Origin: Clostridia bacterium
Lineage (GTDB): Bacteria > Bacillota_A > Clostridia > Oscillospirales > CAG-272
Assembly: GCA_017542695.1 (NCBI GenBank)
Contig: JAFXWT010000093.1
Coordinates: 32,475-96,474 of the forward strand
Length of the DNA: 64,000 nt
Reading direction: 5' to 3'
The notes beneath the pieces were generated by a model. It made no database searches. It had not been told where the DNA came from and worked only from the letters and a program-made list of their open reading frames with translations. Positions 16,823 to 25,246 of the stretch are shown here, piece after piece (position 1 is the first letter of the stretch; every line of letters begins with the position of its first letter). The position numbers and the translations under genes are program-made.

Positions 16823-17308
16823 ATGGAAAATAATCAAAACGCAAACAACGTCAAAAACGGAAACGGAAAGAACAAGATTTCCGAAGTCATCGCCAGCTCT
16901 CTTGACGGGATAAAGAACATAGTCGACGCGGACTCCGTCATCGGCACGCCGATCGACACACCGTCGGGCACGGTGATCATCCCCATCTCGAAGGTATCCG
17001 TCGGATTTGTCGGCGGCGGCAACGATTACCCCGGTAAAAACGCGCAGGCGTCGGGAAAGAACAACTTCGGCGGCGCTTCGGGTTCCGGCGTTACGGTCAA
17101 ACCCGTCGGTTTCATCGTCGTCAGCGCGACGGGCGCTGTCAGCATCCTGAATCTCGATCAGGCGGGAGCGAACGACCTCGGCTCGTCCATACAGACGATA
17201 ATCGACAAAGCGCCCGAATACATCGAAAAGATCAAGGCGGCCATCGGCAAGAAAAAGAAGGACGAGGATCAGTCCGAAGAAGAAAAGGGCAAGGAAGACA
17301 AGGAATAA
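16823..17308 (+). CDS. ytfJ: GerW/YtfJ-family sporulation protein
   Basis: 161 residues. YtfJ (GerW) is needed for normal spore germination in Bacillus. Hallmarks are VIGTPIDTPSGTVIIPISKVSVGFVGGG, the Gly-rich loop, and the GSGVTVKPVGFIVV segment. It has a Lys/Glu-rich tail. It is evidence that the host forms spores. Confidence 0.95.
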   Translation: MENNQNANNVKNGNGKNKISEVIASSLDGIKNIVDADSVIGTPIDTPSGTVIIPISKVSVGFVGGGNDYPGKNAQASGKNNFGGASGSGVTVKPVGFIVVSATGAVSILNLDQAGANDLGSSIQTIIDKAPEYIEKIKAAIGKKKKDEDQSEEEKGKEDKE

Positions 17309-17356
17309 AACAGCCCGCCTTTGCGGAGAATAATAAAAAAACGCAAAGGTGACAAA

Positions 17357-18364
17357 ATGAAGAAATTTCTCGCGGCCTCGGTCGCAATCATACTGATATC
17401 ATTGTGCGGAACGTCCGCGCTCGCCGTTTCAACGTCCGCTTCGGCAGCGGTACTGATCGAAGCTGAAAGCGGCGACGTTATATACGAAAAGGACGCGCAC
17501 TCGCGGCGCGGTCCCGCCTCGACGACAAAAATAATGACGGCGCTCGTCGCCGCCGAGCATTCGTCGCCAGACGAGATCGTGACAGTCGATGAGCGCGCGG
17601 CGAACGTCGAGGGCTCGTCGGCATATCTCTACGCGGGCGAAAAGGTGACGATGGAAACGCTGATGTACGCGCTCATGCTCCGCAGTGCCAACGACGCGGC
17701 GGCGGCGATAGCGTATCACATCGCGGGCGGGATCGACGAATTCGCCGCCATTATGAACGAAAAAGCGGAGGAGCTGGGGCTCGGCGACACGCATTTTTCC
17801 AATCCCCACGGGCTCGACGACGAGGAACATTACACGTCGGCGTACGACCTTTCGATGATCGCGCGCGCCGCCCTTGAAAACGAGACGGTCGGAAAGATCG
17901 TCGGAACGAAAAAGTATTCGGCGAAGATGGACGGCGGCGACGCGACGCGCGTGTTCGTCAATCACAACCGCCTGCTTTTCACGTATGACGATATCATCGG
18001 AGTCAAGACGGGATTTACGAAAAAATGCGGGCGCACGCTCGTTTCCGCGGCGGAAAAAGACGGCGTTACGATGATCGCCGTCACTCTTGACGACGGCGAC
18101 GATTGGAGAGATCACCGCGCTATGCTTGATCTCGGATTATCGCTTTACGAGCGCGTGACACTGTGCCGCGCGGGCGACTATATAACGGAGATCAATACGA
18201 AAAGCGGCAAGGCAACACTGACTGCGCCGTGCGAGCTTTCGGTCACTCTTCCGCGCGAGCGAGGGGAGATCGTGGTCGAGGAGGAATACTCCGCGCTCGG
18301 CGGCGAAGTGAGATTTTATCTTGACGGGAGGAAGATCGGCGACGTGCCGCTTATTCCCGGATAA
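17357..18364 (+). CDS. dacF: D-alanyl-D-alanine carboxypeptidase (DacF/PBP5-like, S11)
   Basis: 335 residues from the ATG at 17357, which follows AAAGGTGACAAA and begins a signal peptide (MKKFLAASVAIILIS, cleavage probably after ALA near residue 23). S11 motifs are Ser55-Thr-Thr-Lys58, Ser110-Ala-Asn112 and Lys217-Thr-Gly219. The enzyme trims terminal D-Ala from peptidoglycan stem peptides; DacF-type members act on spore cortex. A C-terminal PBP5-associated beta domain is present but ends soon after, and no clear membrane anchor is seen. It follows ytfJ, consistent with sporulation use. Confidence 0.9.
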   Translation: MKKFLAASVAIILISLCGTSALAVSTSASAAVLIEAESGDVIYEKDAHSRRGPASTTKIMTALVAAEHSSPDEIVTVDERAANVEGSSAYLYAGEKVTMETLMYALMLRSANDAAAAIAYHIAGGIDEFAAIMNEKAEELGLGDTHFSNPHGLDDEEHYTSAYDLSMIARAALENETVGKIVGTKKYSAKMDGGDATRVFVNHNRLLFTYDDIIGVKTGFTKKCGRTLVSAAEKDGVTMIAVTLDDGDDWRDHRAMLDLGLSLYERVTLCRAGDYITEINTKSGKATLTAPCELSVTLPRERGEIVVEEEYSALGGEVRFYLDGRKIGDVPLIPG

Positions 18365-18382
18365 AACGGAAAGGCAAAAACT

Positions 18383-19093
18383 TTGGAAGAAATACGGCTT
18401 CAGAAATTTCTATCGGGGGAGGGCGTGATGTCGCGCCGCGCCGCTGAGGACGAGATCAAGGCGGGGCGCGTGCTCGTCAACGGCACTCCCGCCTCGATCG
18501 GACAAAAGATCGACCCCGAAACCGACGTCGTGACGTACAAGGGCAAAGCTATCGGCGGCGGGGTGAGGAAAATCTATATAATGCTCAACAAACCCGTCGG
18601 CTACGTCACAACGATGAACGACGAGCGCGGGCGGCCGTGCGTCGCCGATCTTGTCTCTGACGTTGGCGAGCGCGTTTATCCAATAGGTCGGCTCGATATG
18701 GAATCGGAGGGGCTTCTGCTTCTGACCAACGACGGCGAGCTTTCAAACCGACTCATGCACCCGAAATACCATAAACCGAAGGTGTACCACGTGAAGATAC
18801 AAGGTGAAGTCACACCCGATACGGTGAAGGCGCTCACGCGCCCGTTCGATATCGACGGTTACATAACAAAGCCCGCGAATATCTCCGTTCTCAGTCAAAA
18901 TCAAAGCGAAACGGTGCTGAAAATGGAGCTTTTCGAGGGAAGAAACCGCCAGATAAGAAAAATGTGCGAGCAGCTCGGACTGAAGATCAGAACGCTCAAA
19001 AGGATATCGGTCGGCGATGTGCATCTCGGCAATCTCGCGCCGGGCAAGTGGCGCCATCTGACGCGCGCGCAGGTCGAATCGCTCAGGAGGTAA
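18383..19093 (+). CDS. rluB: 23S rRNA pseudouridine synthase RluB-like
   Basis: 236 residues, starting at TTG (18383) after GGAAAGG; there is no nearby ATG ahead of the conserved start. An N-terminal S4 RNA-binding domain (LQKFLSGEGVMSRRAAEDEI, then GRVLVNG) is followed by the RsuA/RluB catalytic domain with GRLDMESEGLLLLTNDG, catalytic Asp105, and RNRQIRKMCEQLGL. The enzyme makes pseudouridine near position 2605 of 23S rRNA (E. coli numbering) in this family; RsuA-type specificity cannot be excluded. The next gene follows after two bases. Confidence 0.93.
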   Translation: MEEIRLQKFLSGEGVMSRRAAEDEIKAGRVLVNGTPASIGQKIDPETDVVTYKGKAIGGGVRKIYIMLNKPVGYVTTMNDERGRPCVADLVSDVGERVYPIGRLDMESEGLLLLTNDGELSNRLMHPKYHKPKVYHVKIQGEVTPDTVKALTRPFDIDGYITKPANISVLSQNQSETVLKMELFEGRNRQIRKMCEQLGLKIRTLKRISVGDVHLGNLAPGKWRHLTRAQVESLRR

Positions 19094-19095
19094 AA

Positions 19096-19473
19096 ATGCT
19101 TATTATAAAGCCCGTTCAAAAAGACGAGCAGGAAAACATATGCCGCGCGTGCGGAGTCGAATACAGGGAACACGAGATGGCATACGCCGCGCGCGATGAC
19201 GAAAAGCTCCTCGGCGTGTGCACGTTTTACATGAGCGGCGACACGGGGTATGTCACCGATCTTAAATGCGTTGACGGGATCGACGATTTTGAAGCGCTGT
19301 TCATAATGGGGCGGCAAACGCTGAACTTCATCGACCTGTGCGGCGTGCACAAGGCGGTCTTTCTCGGCGAAGAATCGAGGATAACTAAAGCCGTCGGATT
19401 CAAAATGACTGACGGGCGGCTCCGCATGAACCTCGAAGGATTCTTCGAGAGCCCGTGCAGTCACGAAAAGTAG
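19096..19473 (+). CDS. Small GNAT-like protein downstream of rluB
   Basis: 125 residues from the ATG at 19096, which has an ideal ribosome site (AGGAGGTAAAA) lying across the rluB stop codon. The sequence (LLGVCTFYMSGDTGYVTDLKCVDGID, then AVFLGEESRITKAVGFKM) has the strand-helix order of a truncated GNAT acetyltransferase; the acetyl-CoA loop Q/RxxGxG/A is not evident, so activity is doubtful. Translationally coupled to rluB. Confidence 0.6.
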   Translation: MLIIKPVQKDEQENICRACGVEYREHEMAYAARDDEKLLGVCTFYMSGDTGYVTDLKCVDGIDDFEALFIMGRQTLNFIDLCGVHKAVFLGEESRITKAVGFKMTDGRLRMNLEGFFESPCSHEK

Positions 19474-19484
19474 CGTGGCGCGTC

Positions 19485-19513
19485 TTTACAAACGGACGGT
19501 TTTCTGCTATACT
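19485..19513 (+). promoter_or_regulatory. Promoter of prfB
   Basis: TTTACA (19485-19490), 17 nt, TATACT (19508-19513), about 40 nt before the prfB start. Confidence 0.7.
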
Positions 19514-19554
19514 GTAAGCGGGAAGAAAAATACTTATATAAAGGGAAACACGAA

Positions 19555-20658
19555 ATGATAATTGAATTTGAAGAAGCGATACAGCGCCTTCGCGCCCTGA
19601 GAGGCGACGCCGACGAACTCGGCTCGGCGCTTAAAATAGAAAAGCTCCGTGAGGACGCGCGCGAGCTCGAGGAAAAGACGTTCGCCCCGTCGTTCTGGGA
19701 CGATCAGGAGAACTCGGGACGCATTCTGCGCGAACTGAAAAAAGCAAAGGACACGATCGAGGAATACGAAAAGCTCCTGTCGTCGATCGACGACGCGATC
19801 ACGCTTGCCGAAATGGGCATTGAGGAGGGCGACGAAAGTATGCTCCCCGAGGTGCAGGAGGAAGAAGCGCGCGTGCGCGAGACCGCGGAAAGAATGAGGA
19901 TCGAAACGCTCCTTTCGGGGCAGTATGACAAAAACGACGCTATCCTCTCGCTCCATCCGGGAGCCGGCGGCACGGAAGCGCAGGATTGGGCGCTGATGCT
20001 CTATCGTATGTACACGCGCTGGGCCGAAAAGCACGGCTTCAGCGTCAAACTGGTCGATTGGCTCGACGGCGACGAAGCGGGTATCAAGAGCGCGACGATA
20101 CTCGTCGAGGGCGAGAACGCATACGGATATCTCAAAAGCGAGCACGGCGTTCACCGCCTTGTCAGGATATCTCCGTTCGACGCGTCGGGCAGGCGGCACA
20201 CGTCGTTCGCCTCGTGCGAGGTGACGCCCGAGATCGAGGACGACGACAGCATCGTGCTCCGCGACGAAGACCTTGAGATCACGGCGCACCGTTCGAGCGG
20301 CGCGGGCGGTCAGCACATCAACAAGACCGACTCCGCCATCCGCATCGTGCATAAGCCGACGGGCATCGTCGTCGGTTGTCAGACGGAACGCAGCCAGCTC
20401 CAGAACAAAGAGACAGCGCTCCGTATGCTCCGCTCTAAACTCGCGGAGATAAAGCAGCGCGAAAACCTCGAGCGCATCGACGATATCCGCGGCGAAAAAG
20501 CGAATATCGAGTGGGGCTCGCAGATACGCTCGTACGTGTTCATGCCGTACACGCTCGTCAAGGACACGCGCACAGGATATGAGACGGGCAACATATCCGC
20601 CGTTATGGACGGCGATCTTGACGGATTCATAAACGCTTTCCTTAAAATGAAAGCATAA
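19555..20658 (+). CDS. prfB: Peptide chain release factor 2
   Basis: 367 residues in one uninterrupted frame. RF2 ends translation at UGA and UAA. The codon-recognition tripeptide is SPF (206-208) and the peptidyl-tRNA hydrolysis motif is GGQ (251-253, GAGGQHINKTDSA). The N-terminal helical region runs straight through the position (RLRALRGDADELG, residues 11-23) where many bacteria place a +1 frameshift at an in-frame UGA; no such site is present here. AAAGGG lies before the ATG. Confidence 0.96.
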   Translation: MIIEFEEAIQRLRALRGDADELGSALKIEKLREDARELEEKTFAPSFWDDQENSGRILRELKKAKDTIEEYEKLLSSIDDAITLAEMGIEEGDESMLPEVQEEEARVRETAERMRIETLLSGQYDKNDAILSLHPGAGGTEAQDWALMLYRMYTRWAEKHGFSVKLVDWLDGDEAGIKSATILVEGENAYGYLKSEHGVHRLVRISPFDASGRRHTSFASCEVTPEIEDDDSIVLRDEDLEITAHRSSGAGGQHINKTDSAIRIVHKPTGIVVGCQTERSQLQNKETALRMLRSKLAEIKQRENLERIDDIRGEKANIEWGSQIRSYVFMPYTLVKDTRTGYETGNISAVMDGDLDGFINAFLKMKA

Positions 20659-20687
20659 ATCATACATGACAAGAAAGGAGAACAATC

Positions 20688-20993
20688 ATGTTCAAAAAAA
20701 CAACAAAATTCATCGCGGGCGTTGCACTGCTCGTTCAATCGCTTTCGGCTCTCGTAATGTTTTTCATCACTCTCGGTAAAAAGAGATCGTCGGGCGCATG
20801 GCTCGCTCTTTCGGCGATCACGGGCGCGGCGGGCGGATATCTCGTTTACGACTCGAAGAAAGTCGACGATGAAGACCTCGCCGACGACAGCGATGACGAT
20901 GGCGATGACGAAGACGTTGAAACGGAAGACGACGAGATCGACATCGACGAAGGAAATCTTTTCTCGCGCAACGACGAGGCGGAGGCCGAGTAA
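20688..20993 (+). CDS. Small membrane protein with acidic tail, unknown
   Basis: 101 residues. Two hydrophobic segments at about 8-28 and 37-55 are followed by a strongly acidic tail (many Asp and Glu from residue 61 to the end). AAAGGAG precedes the ATG and a terminator follows, so it is a real gene, cotranscribed with prfB or from an unseen promoter. I do not recognise its family. Confidence 0.6.
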   Translation: MFKKTTKFIAGVALLVQSLSALVMFFITLGKKRSSGAWLALSAITGAAGGYLVYDSKKVDDEDLADDSDDDGDDEDVETEDDEIDIDEGNLFSRNDEAEAE

Positions 20994-20999
20994 TATGAC

Positions 21000-21029
21000 A
21001 AAAAGGCACGCCTTTTGGTGTGCCTTTTT
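21000..21029 (+). terminator. Intrinsic terminator after the small acidic-tail gene
   Basis: AAAAAGGCACGCC and GGTGTGCCTTTTT arms around TTTT, six bases after the stop codon. Confidence 0.85.
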
Positions 21030-21138
21030 ACTCTTTTCGCGCGCTTTTCCGCGCATAGTGCCGAAAAGCATTTTGACATTTTCTTTTTTGTGAAAAAGAA
21101 AACGGCGAAAGAACAATTAAAAAATTTTCGAACCTTGG

Positions 21139-21158
21139 TGAGAAAATCCCCATTCTCA
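21139..21158 (+). promoter_or_regulatory. Dyad in the promoter region of the sigma/serpin operon
   Basis: TGAGAA and TTCTCA form an inverted repeat with an 8-nt gap. It is preceded by GAACCTT (21130-21136) and followed by CGACTAAT, strings that resemble ECF promoter pieces, but the spacing between them (24 nt) is too long for a standard ECF promoter. Which sigma factor acts here is not settled. Confidence 0.3.
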
Positions 21159-21197
21159 TTCGACTAATATGCGAAAAGGTCCGGGAAAGGAGAGTTC

Positions 21198-21752
21198 ATG
21201 AACAGCGGTGAAAGTAGCTACCGCCGCTATCTTGATGGTGACAAAAGCGGATTTGACGAGATAATCGACCTTTATCACGACAGTCTTACATATTTCCTCA
21301 AAAGATATGTAATAAGCGAACAGGACGCGGAAGATCTCGCGGCGGACACGTTTCTTGAAATGCTGATCCACCCGTCGAGGTACTCGTTCAAGAGCTCTCT
21401 TAAAACATATATCTTTTCCGTCGCCCGTCACAAAGCGATAGACTTCGTGCGCCGTCGGAGACGTGAGCTTATGCCGGAAGAATGGGACGACGCGACGTTT
21501 TCGGACTGCGACAACGCCGAAAAGGCGGCGATGGAAAACGACAACCGGCGCGAGATCGCCGAGGCGATGTCGAAGATCGGCGTCGAATACCGCGAAGTTC
21601 TTATGCTTATATATTTTGAAGGACTGTCGGGCGACGACGCGGCGAGAGTAATGAACAAGAACAAAAAACAGATGGCCAATTTGCTTTATCGGGCAAAGGC
21701 GGCGCTGAAAAACGAACTGATGAAAGGAGGGTTCAGCTATGAAGAGCAATGA
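21198..21752 (+). CDS. ECF-family RNA polymerase sigma factor of the serpin operon
   Basis: 184 residues. Region 2 spans about 20-90 (DEIIDLYHDSLTYFL, then EDAEDLAADTFLEMLIHP and TYIFSVARHKAIDFVRRRRR), region 4 about 120-175 (VEYREVLMLIYFEGLSGDDAARVM with a helix-turn-helix, then QMANLLYRAKAALK). GGAAAGGAGAG precedes the ATG. Its last 14 bases overlap the next gene, an anti-sigma-like membrane protein, the normal layout for an ECF/anti-sigma pair. It heads an operon ending in two serpin genes. Confidence 0.92.
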   Translation: MNSGESSYRRYLDGDKSGFDEIIDLYHDSLTYFLKRYVISEQDAEDLAADTFLEMLIHPSRYSFKSSLKTYIFSVARHKAIDFVRRRRRELMPEEWDDATFSDCDNAEKAAMENDNRREIAEAMSKIGVEYREVLMLIYFEGLSGDDAARVMNKNKKQMANLLYRAKAALKNELMKGGFSYEEQ

Positions 21753-22632
21753 GGAATTCAAAAGCGAGGTTTACGGGCGCTTTGAACAATATAAGGTCGA
21801 AAAAGCCAAAAAGCGCAGAAACATTATAAGGTACGGCTCGATAACGATGTCGGCGCTCATTGTCGCGGTGGCTGTCGCCTCTCCGACGTTTTTCGGCGTT
21901 GAGGGCAAGCAGTCAGCGTATTACGACGGTCAATCGCAGACCGAAGCGGGAAACGAGGTAAACGTTTATTCGCAGAAATCGGGCGGCGTATATAACAGCT
22001 CCGATGAAAATACAGGCGTTTATTCGCTTGATGAAACGCCGAACGGCTCGGAAGAAAACATGACCGCGGGCGGAGAAGGCACACGCATTGGCACGGATGC
22101 CTTATCGACCGCCGCGGTGTCAACTACTTTTGACGCCGCAAATGCGACGGAGCTCGCAACAACCGCGTGCGCGACGGAGCTCGTAACGACAGCGTGCGCG
22201 ACGGCAAACGTCACCGAATCGACGGCGGGGCCGTCAGCCACTGCGACGGAAAGCGCGAGCTACAACACGACTCCGAAAATCAAGATAGAAAACATTGAAG
22301 ACATTGAAAAACACTTCATCGGCATGGAAGTGTTCGCAAACGAAGAGAGCGCGTCAAGCGCTGAATCGAACGCGATCAGCGCGGGCGTCAACGTTCAAAA
22401 ATATTATGATCTTTCGGGAAGAGGGATAAAAACGTGCGTCGCGCTGAACTTTTACGGCTCGCTCACCGTCACCGAGATCTACAACGACGGAAAAACTCTC
22501 GTCATCACGGCTCATCTCGCAGACGAGGTATCGGAGTCTATCACAAAATCAATGAACATTTTTATTTTTGACGGCGACAGGGATATAGTTTTCAATATTA
22601 AAACAGAACAAAACGAAAAGGAGGACGGATAA
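21739..22632 (+). CDS. Single-pass membrane protein, probable anti-sigma factor
   Basis: 297 residues. Residues 1-31 are cytoplasmic and basic, about 33-52 form one transmembrane helix, and the rest is outside. The external part has a Thr/Ala/Ser-rich stalk (about 100-170) with a duplicated ATELxTTAC unit, then a folded domain of about 110 residues (IENIEDIEKHFIGMEVF to the end). No zinc HxxxCxxC anti-sigma motif is present and the cytoplasmic segment is short, so the anti-sigma call rests on position and topology. It overlaps the sigma gene by 14 bases and abuts the first serpin gene with no gap. Confidence 0.6.
   Translation: MKSNEEFKSEVYGRFEQYKVEKAKKRRNIIRYGSITMSALIVAVAVASPTFFGVEGKQSAYYDGQSQTEAGNEVNVYSQKSGGVYNSSDENTGVYSLDETPNGSEENMTAGGEGTRIGTDALSTAAVSTTFDAANATELATTACATELVTTACATANVTESTAGPSATATESASYNTTPKIKIENIEDIEKHFIGMEVFANEESASSAESNAISAGVNVQKYYDLSGRGIKTCVALNFYGSLTVTEIYNDGKTLVITAHLADEVSESITKSMNIFIFDGDRDIVFNIKTEQNEKEDG
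22144..22212 (+). repeat. 27-bp tandem repeat in the stalk of the anti-sigma-like gene
   Basis: Two adjacent 27-base copies (22144-22170 and 22171-22197) that differ at four positions, plus a partial third copy to about 22212. They code ATELATTAC and ATELVTTAC. The frame is kept, so unit number can change stalk length. Confidence 0.85.
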
Positions 22633-23946
22633 ATGAAAGTCATCAAAAGAATAACGGCGGCGCTGCTCGTTATGACAGTCATGCTCGTCGCCGTATCGTG
22701 CGCGTCGCAGGATACGCCGCAGAACACGACGCAGAGCGCAACCGAGAGCACGACAAGCGGCGGTTCGACCAACGGGGTCATCAAGCGCACCGATCTTACC
22801 GCCGGCGTTATACCGGATATGATATCGGGAAAGACGCTGACGGAGAGCGACGTCGAAAAGCTCGCCGAAGTCTATGTCGATCTATTCAGATCGACGACCG
22901 CAAAGGACAAGAAATCGTCGCTCATTTCGCCTCTTTCGATCATTACCGCCCTCGGTATGACGGCTGACGGCGCGGCAGGAAACACAAAGGCGCAGTTTGA
23001 AAAGCTCTTCGGCATGACGACCGAGCAGCTCGACGCCGCGATGAATTACTACTACGGTATGCTGAAATCGAGCGAAAAGGCGAAATTCGACTATGCGAAC
23101 TCGATCTGGTACACGTCGCGCGACGATTTTACTGTGAAGGAGAGCTTCATTTCCCGCGTGCTCGGCGCGTACTACCCGCAGCTTTACACGGTCGATTTTA
23201 CCGATAAAAAAACGGTCGATGAGATAAACGGCTGGGTAAAAGAGCACACCGACGAAATGATAGACAAGATCGTCAACGACCTCGATCCGACGACCCTGAT
23301 GGTGCTGATCAACGCGCTCGTTTTCGACGCGAAATGGTCGTCGCCATACGATGAATATATGGTAAACGACGGGACTTTCACCGCCTATAACGGCGAAAAA
23401 CAGACAGTTCCGATGATGTCGTCGCAGGAGCACGAATACATCGAAATGACGGACGCGACGGGGTTTGTCAAATACTATGAGGGCGGAGATTACAAATTTG
23501 TCGCGCTCCTGCCGGATGAAAACGTCGACGTGTTCGATTTCGTCGATTCGCTTGACGGAAAGACGCTTATTGACGCCATCAAAAACGCAAGTTACTCAAA
23601 AGTTAACACGCGTATGCCGAAGTTTTCGTATGATTACGATATCAGTCTTAAAGAAACTCTGGTGTCGCTCGGACTCGTCGACGCGTTCGACGACTTCGCC
23701 GACTTTACCGAGATGTTCGAGGGCGGCGGCGCGTACATTTCCGACGTGATACACAAAACTCACATCGACGTTGACAACGCCGGCACAAAAGCGGCGGCGG
23801 TGACGGCGGTGATAATGGTCGAAACGACTGCGTTTAACCCCGAAATACCGAAAAGCGTCGTGCTCGACCGCCCGTTTGTCTATTTTATCGTCGACAGCGA
23901 AACAAACCTGCCGATCTTTATGGGGATAGTGACGGAGGTCAAATAA
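22633..23946 (+). CDS. Serpin lipoprotein 1
   Basis: 437 residues. A signal peptide with lipobox ending at Cys23 (VAVSC) and a Ser/Thr linker precede a full serpin domain (about 75-437): SSLISPLSIITALGMTADGA, NALVFDAKW, and the hinge GTKAAAVTAV before the reactive loop. The loop runs GTKAAAVTAVIMVETTAF and on to LDRPFVYFIVD, about five residues longer than in alpha-1-antitrypsin, so the P1 residue cannot be named. Ala-rich hinge residues fit an inhibitory serpin. Gut clostridial serpins (siropins of Eubacterium siraeum) inhibit human neutrophil proteases, but the target here is unknown. The ATG follows the anti-sigma stop directly (AAAAGGAGGACGG ribosome site). Confidence 0.93.
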   Translation: MKVIKRITAALLVMTVMLVAVSCASQDTPQNTTQSATESTTSGGSTNGVIKRTDLTAGVIPDMISGKTLTESDVEKLAEVYVDLFRSTTAKDKKSSLISPLSIITALGMTADGAAGNTKAQFEKLFGMTTEQLDAAMNYYYGMLKSSEKAKFDYANSIWYTSRDDFTVKESFISRVLGAYYPQLYTVDFTDKKTVDEINGWVKEHTDEMIDKIVNDLDPTTLMVLINALVFDAKWSSPYDEYMVNDGTFTAYNGEKQTVPMMSSQEHEYIEMTDATGFVKYYEGGDYKFVALLPDENVDVFDFVDSLDGKTLIDAIKNASYSKVNTRMPKFSYDYDISLKETLVSLGLVDAFDDFADFTEMFEGGGAYISDVIHKTHIDVDNAGTKAAAVTAVIMVETTAFNPEIPKSVVLDRPFVYFIVDSETNLPIFMGIVTEVK

Positions 23947-25208
23947 TGAAAAAATGTCTGTTTATCAAAATTGTTTCGGTTCTGACAATCATCGCAACGA
24001 TGCTGACGGTCGCCGCCTGCACAAAATCGCCCGCAGAACAAAAGGGTGCTGTCGATCTGATGAGAGAGATCAACGTCGACCGCATTCGCGCTGAAACTCC
24101 GACAAAAGACACTACCGAAACGCTGACAAGCGCGTTTTTGTCGCTTTTCCGGGCGACGATACCCGAGGAGAACAAATCGACGCTCGTTTCGCCTCTTTCG
24201 ATAATCCTTGCCCTCGGCATGACGGCGGACGGCACTGCGGGCAACACGAAAGCTCAATTTGAAGACTTCTTCGGAATGACGACGGAACAACTCGATGAAG
24301 CGATGGCGTATCTTACGTTCCGCCTTTCCGACACGGGAAGCAAAAAGGTCAGATTCAGCTCGGCAAACTCGCTCTGGCTCGCGCAAAGCGGCGTAAAATT
24401 CAAAACGTCGTACCTTGAAAGAGTCAAGGCGGCGTACGATCCGTCGGTATATTCCGTCGATTTCTCCGATCCTGCGACGGTCGACGCGATAAACGGCTGG
24501 GTAAACGACAACACAGACAAAATGATCGAAAAGATCATCGAATACGGAGACGTCGACGCGGCGACGGTCGCGGCGCTGGTCAACGCGCTCGTTTTCGACG
24601 CGGAGTGGGCGCAGAAATTCGAGAAAGTGACAAACGGCACGTTCACATCGTATACCGGCAAAGAGCAGTCTGTCGAAATGATGTATTCGTCCGAAGTAAA
24701 GTATATTGAAGGCGATGATTTCACGGGCTTTTCAAAGGATTATGACGGCGGAAAATTCAGCTTCGTCGCGCTTCTGCCCGACGAAAAGACGGATATTTTC
24801 AGCTTTGCGCGCCGTCTTGACGGCAAGACGGTCTATGAGCTGATCTCGTCCGACACGGGAGAGGCGGCGCATATCGGGATGCCGAAGTTCACGTTCGATT
24901 TCGACGCCGACCTCATCCCCGCGCTGATGTCGCTCGGACTGACCGACGTTTTCGGCGGCGGCGCTGACTTTACGGAGCTTGCCGAGTGCCAAGTCGGCGA
25001 AATATACGTCGACAAGGCGATACACAAGACGCACATCGAGGTCGATGAAAGCGGCACGAAAGCAGCCGCCGCAACGATCGTCACCATACGCAAGAACGCG
25101 GTCATGTACGAGCACGAAGTCGTCCTCGACCGACCGTTCTTCTATATGATCGTCGATAACGAGTCGTCCCTCCCCATATTCATGGGAGTGATGACGGAGA
25201 TAAAATAA
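23946..25208 (+). CDS. Serpin lipoprotein 2
   Basis: 420 residues. Signal peptide and lipobox end at Cys25 (TVAAC). The serpin domain is clearly paralogous to the first (STLVSPLSIILALGMTADGTAGNTKAQFE, NALVFDAEW, GTKAAAATIV hinge, LDRPFFYMIVD end). The reactive loop centre (IRKNAVMYEHE) differs fully from the first serpin and is about two residues longer than in alpha-1-antitrypsin, with Arg and Lys near the likely P3-P2 positions. The two proteins therefore probably target different proteases. Its ATG shares one base with the stop codon of serpin 1. Confidence 0.93.
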   Translation: MKKCLFIKIVSVLTIIATMLTVAACTKSPAEQKGAVDLMREINVDRIRAETPTKDTTETLTSAFLSLFRATIPEENKSTLVSPLSIILALGMTADGTAGNTKAQFEDFFGMTTEQLDEAMAYLTFRLSDTGSKKVRFSSANSLWLAQSGVKFKTSYLERVKAAYDPSVYSVDFSDPATVDAINGWVNDNTDKMIEKIIEYGDVDAATVAALVNALVFDAEWAQKFEKVTNGTFTSYTGKEQSVEMMYSSEVKYIEGDDFTGFSKDYDGGKFSFVALLPDEKTDIFSFARRLDGKTVYELISSDTGEAAHIGMPKFTFDFDADLIPALMSLGLTDVFGGGADFTELAECQVGEIYVDKAIHKTHIEVDESGTKAAAATIVTIRKNAVMYEHEVVLDRPFFYMIVDNESSLPIFMGVMTEIK

Positions 25209-25219
25209 AAAAGCAAAAC

Positions 25220-25243
25220 AACGGGCGACTGAAGTCGCCCGTT
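25220..25243. terminator. Bidirectional terminator between the serpin operon and the redox operon
   Basis: AACGGGCGACT and AGTCGCCCGTT arms with A-rich and T-rich flanks on both sides, placed between the stops at 25208 (plus) and 25247 (minus). Confidence 0.85.
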
Positions 25244-25246
25244 ATT

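Noticed and set aside
22144..22212. Possible CRISPR-like direct repeats
   Set aside because: Only two adjacent 27-base copies without spacers, in frame inside a coding gene.
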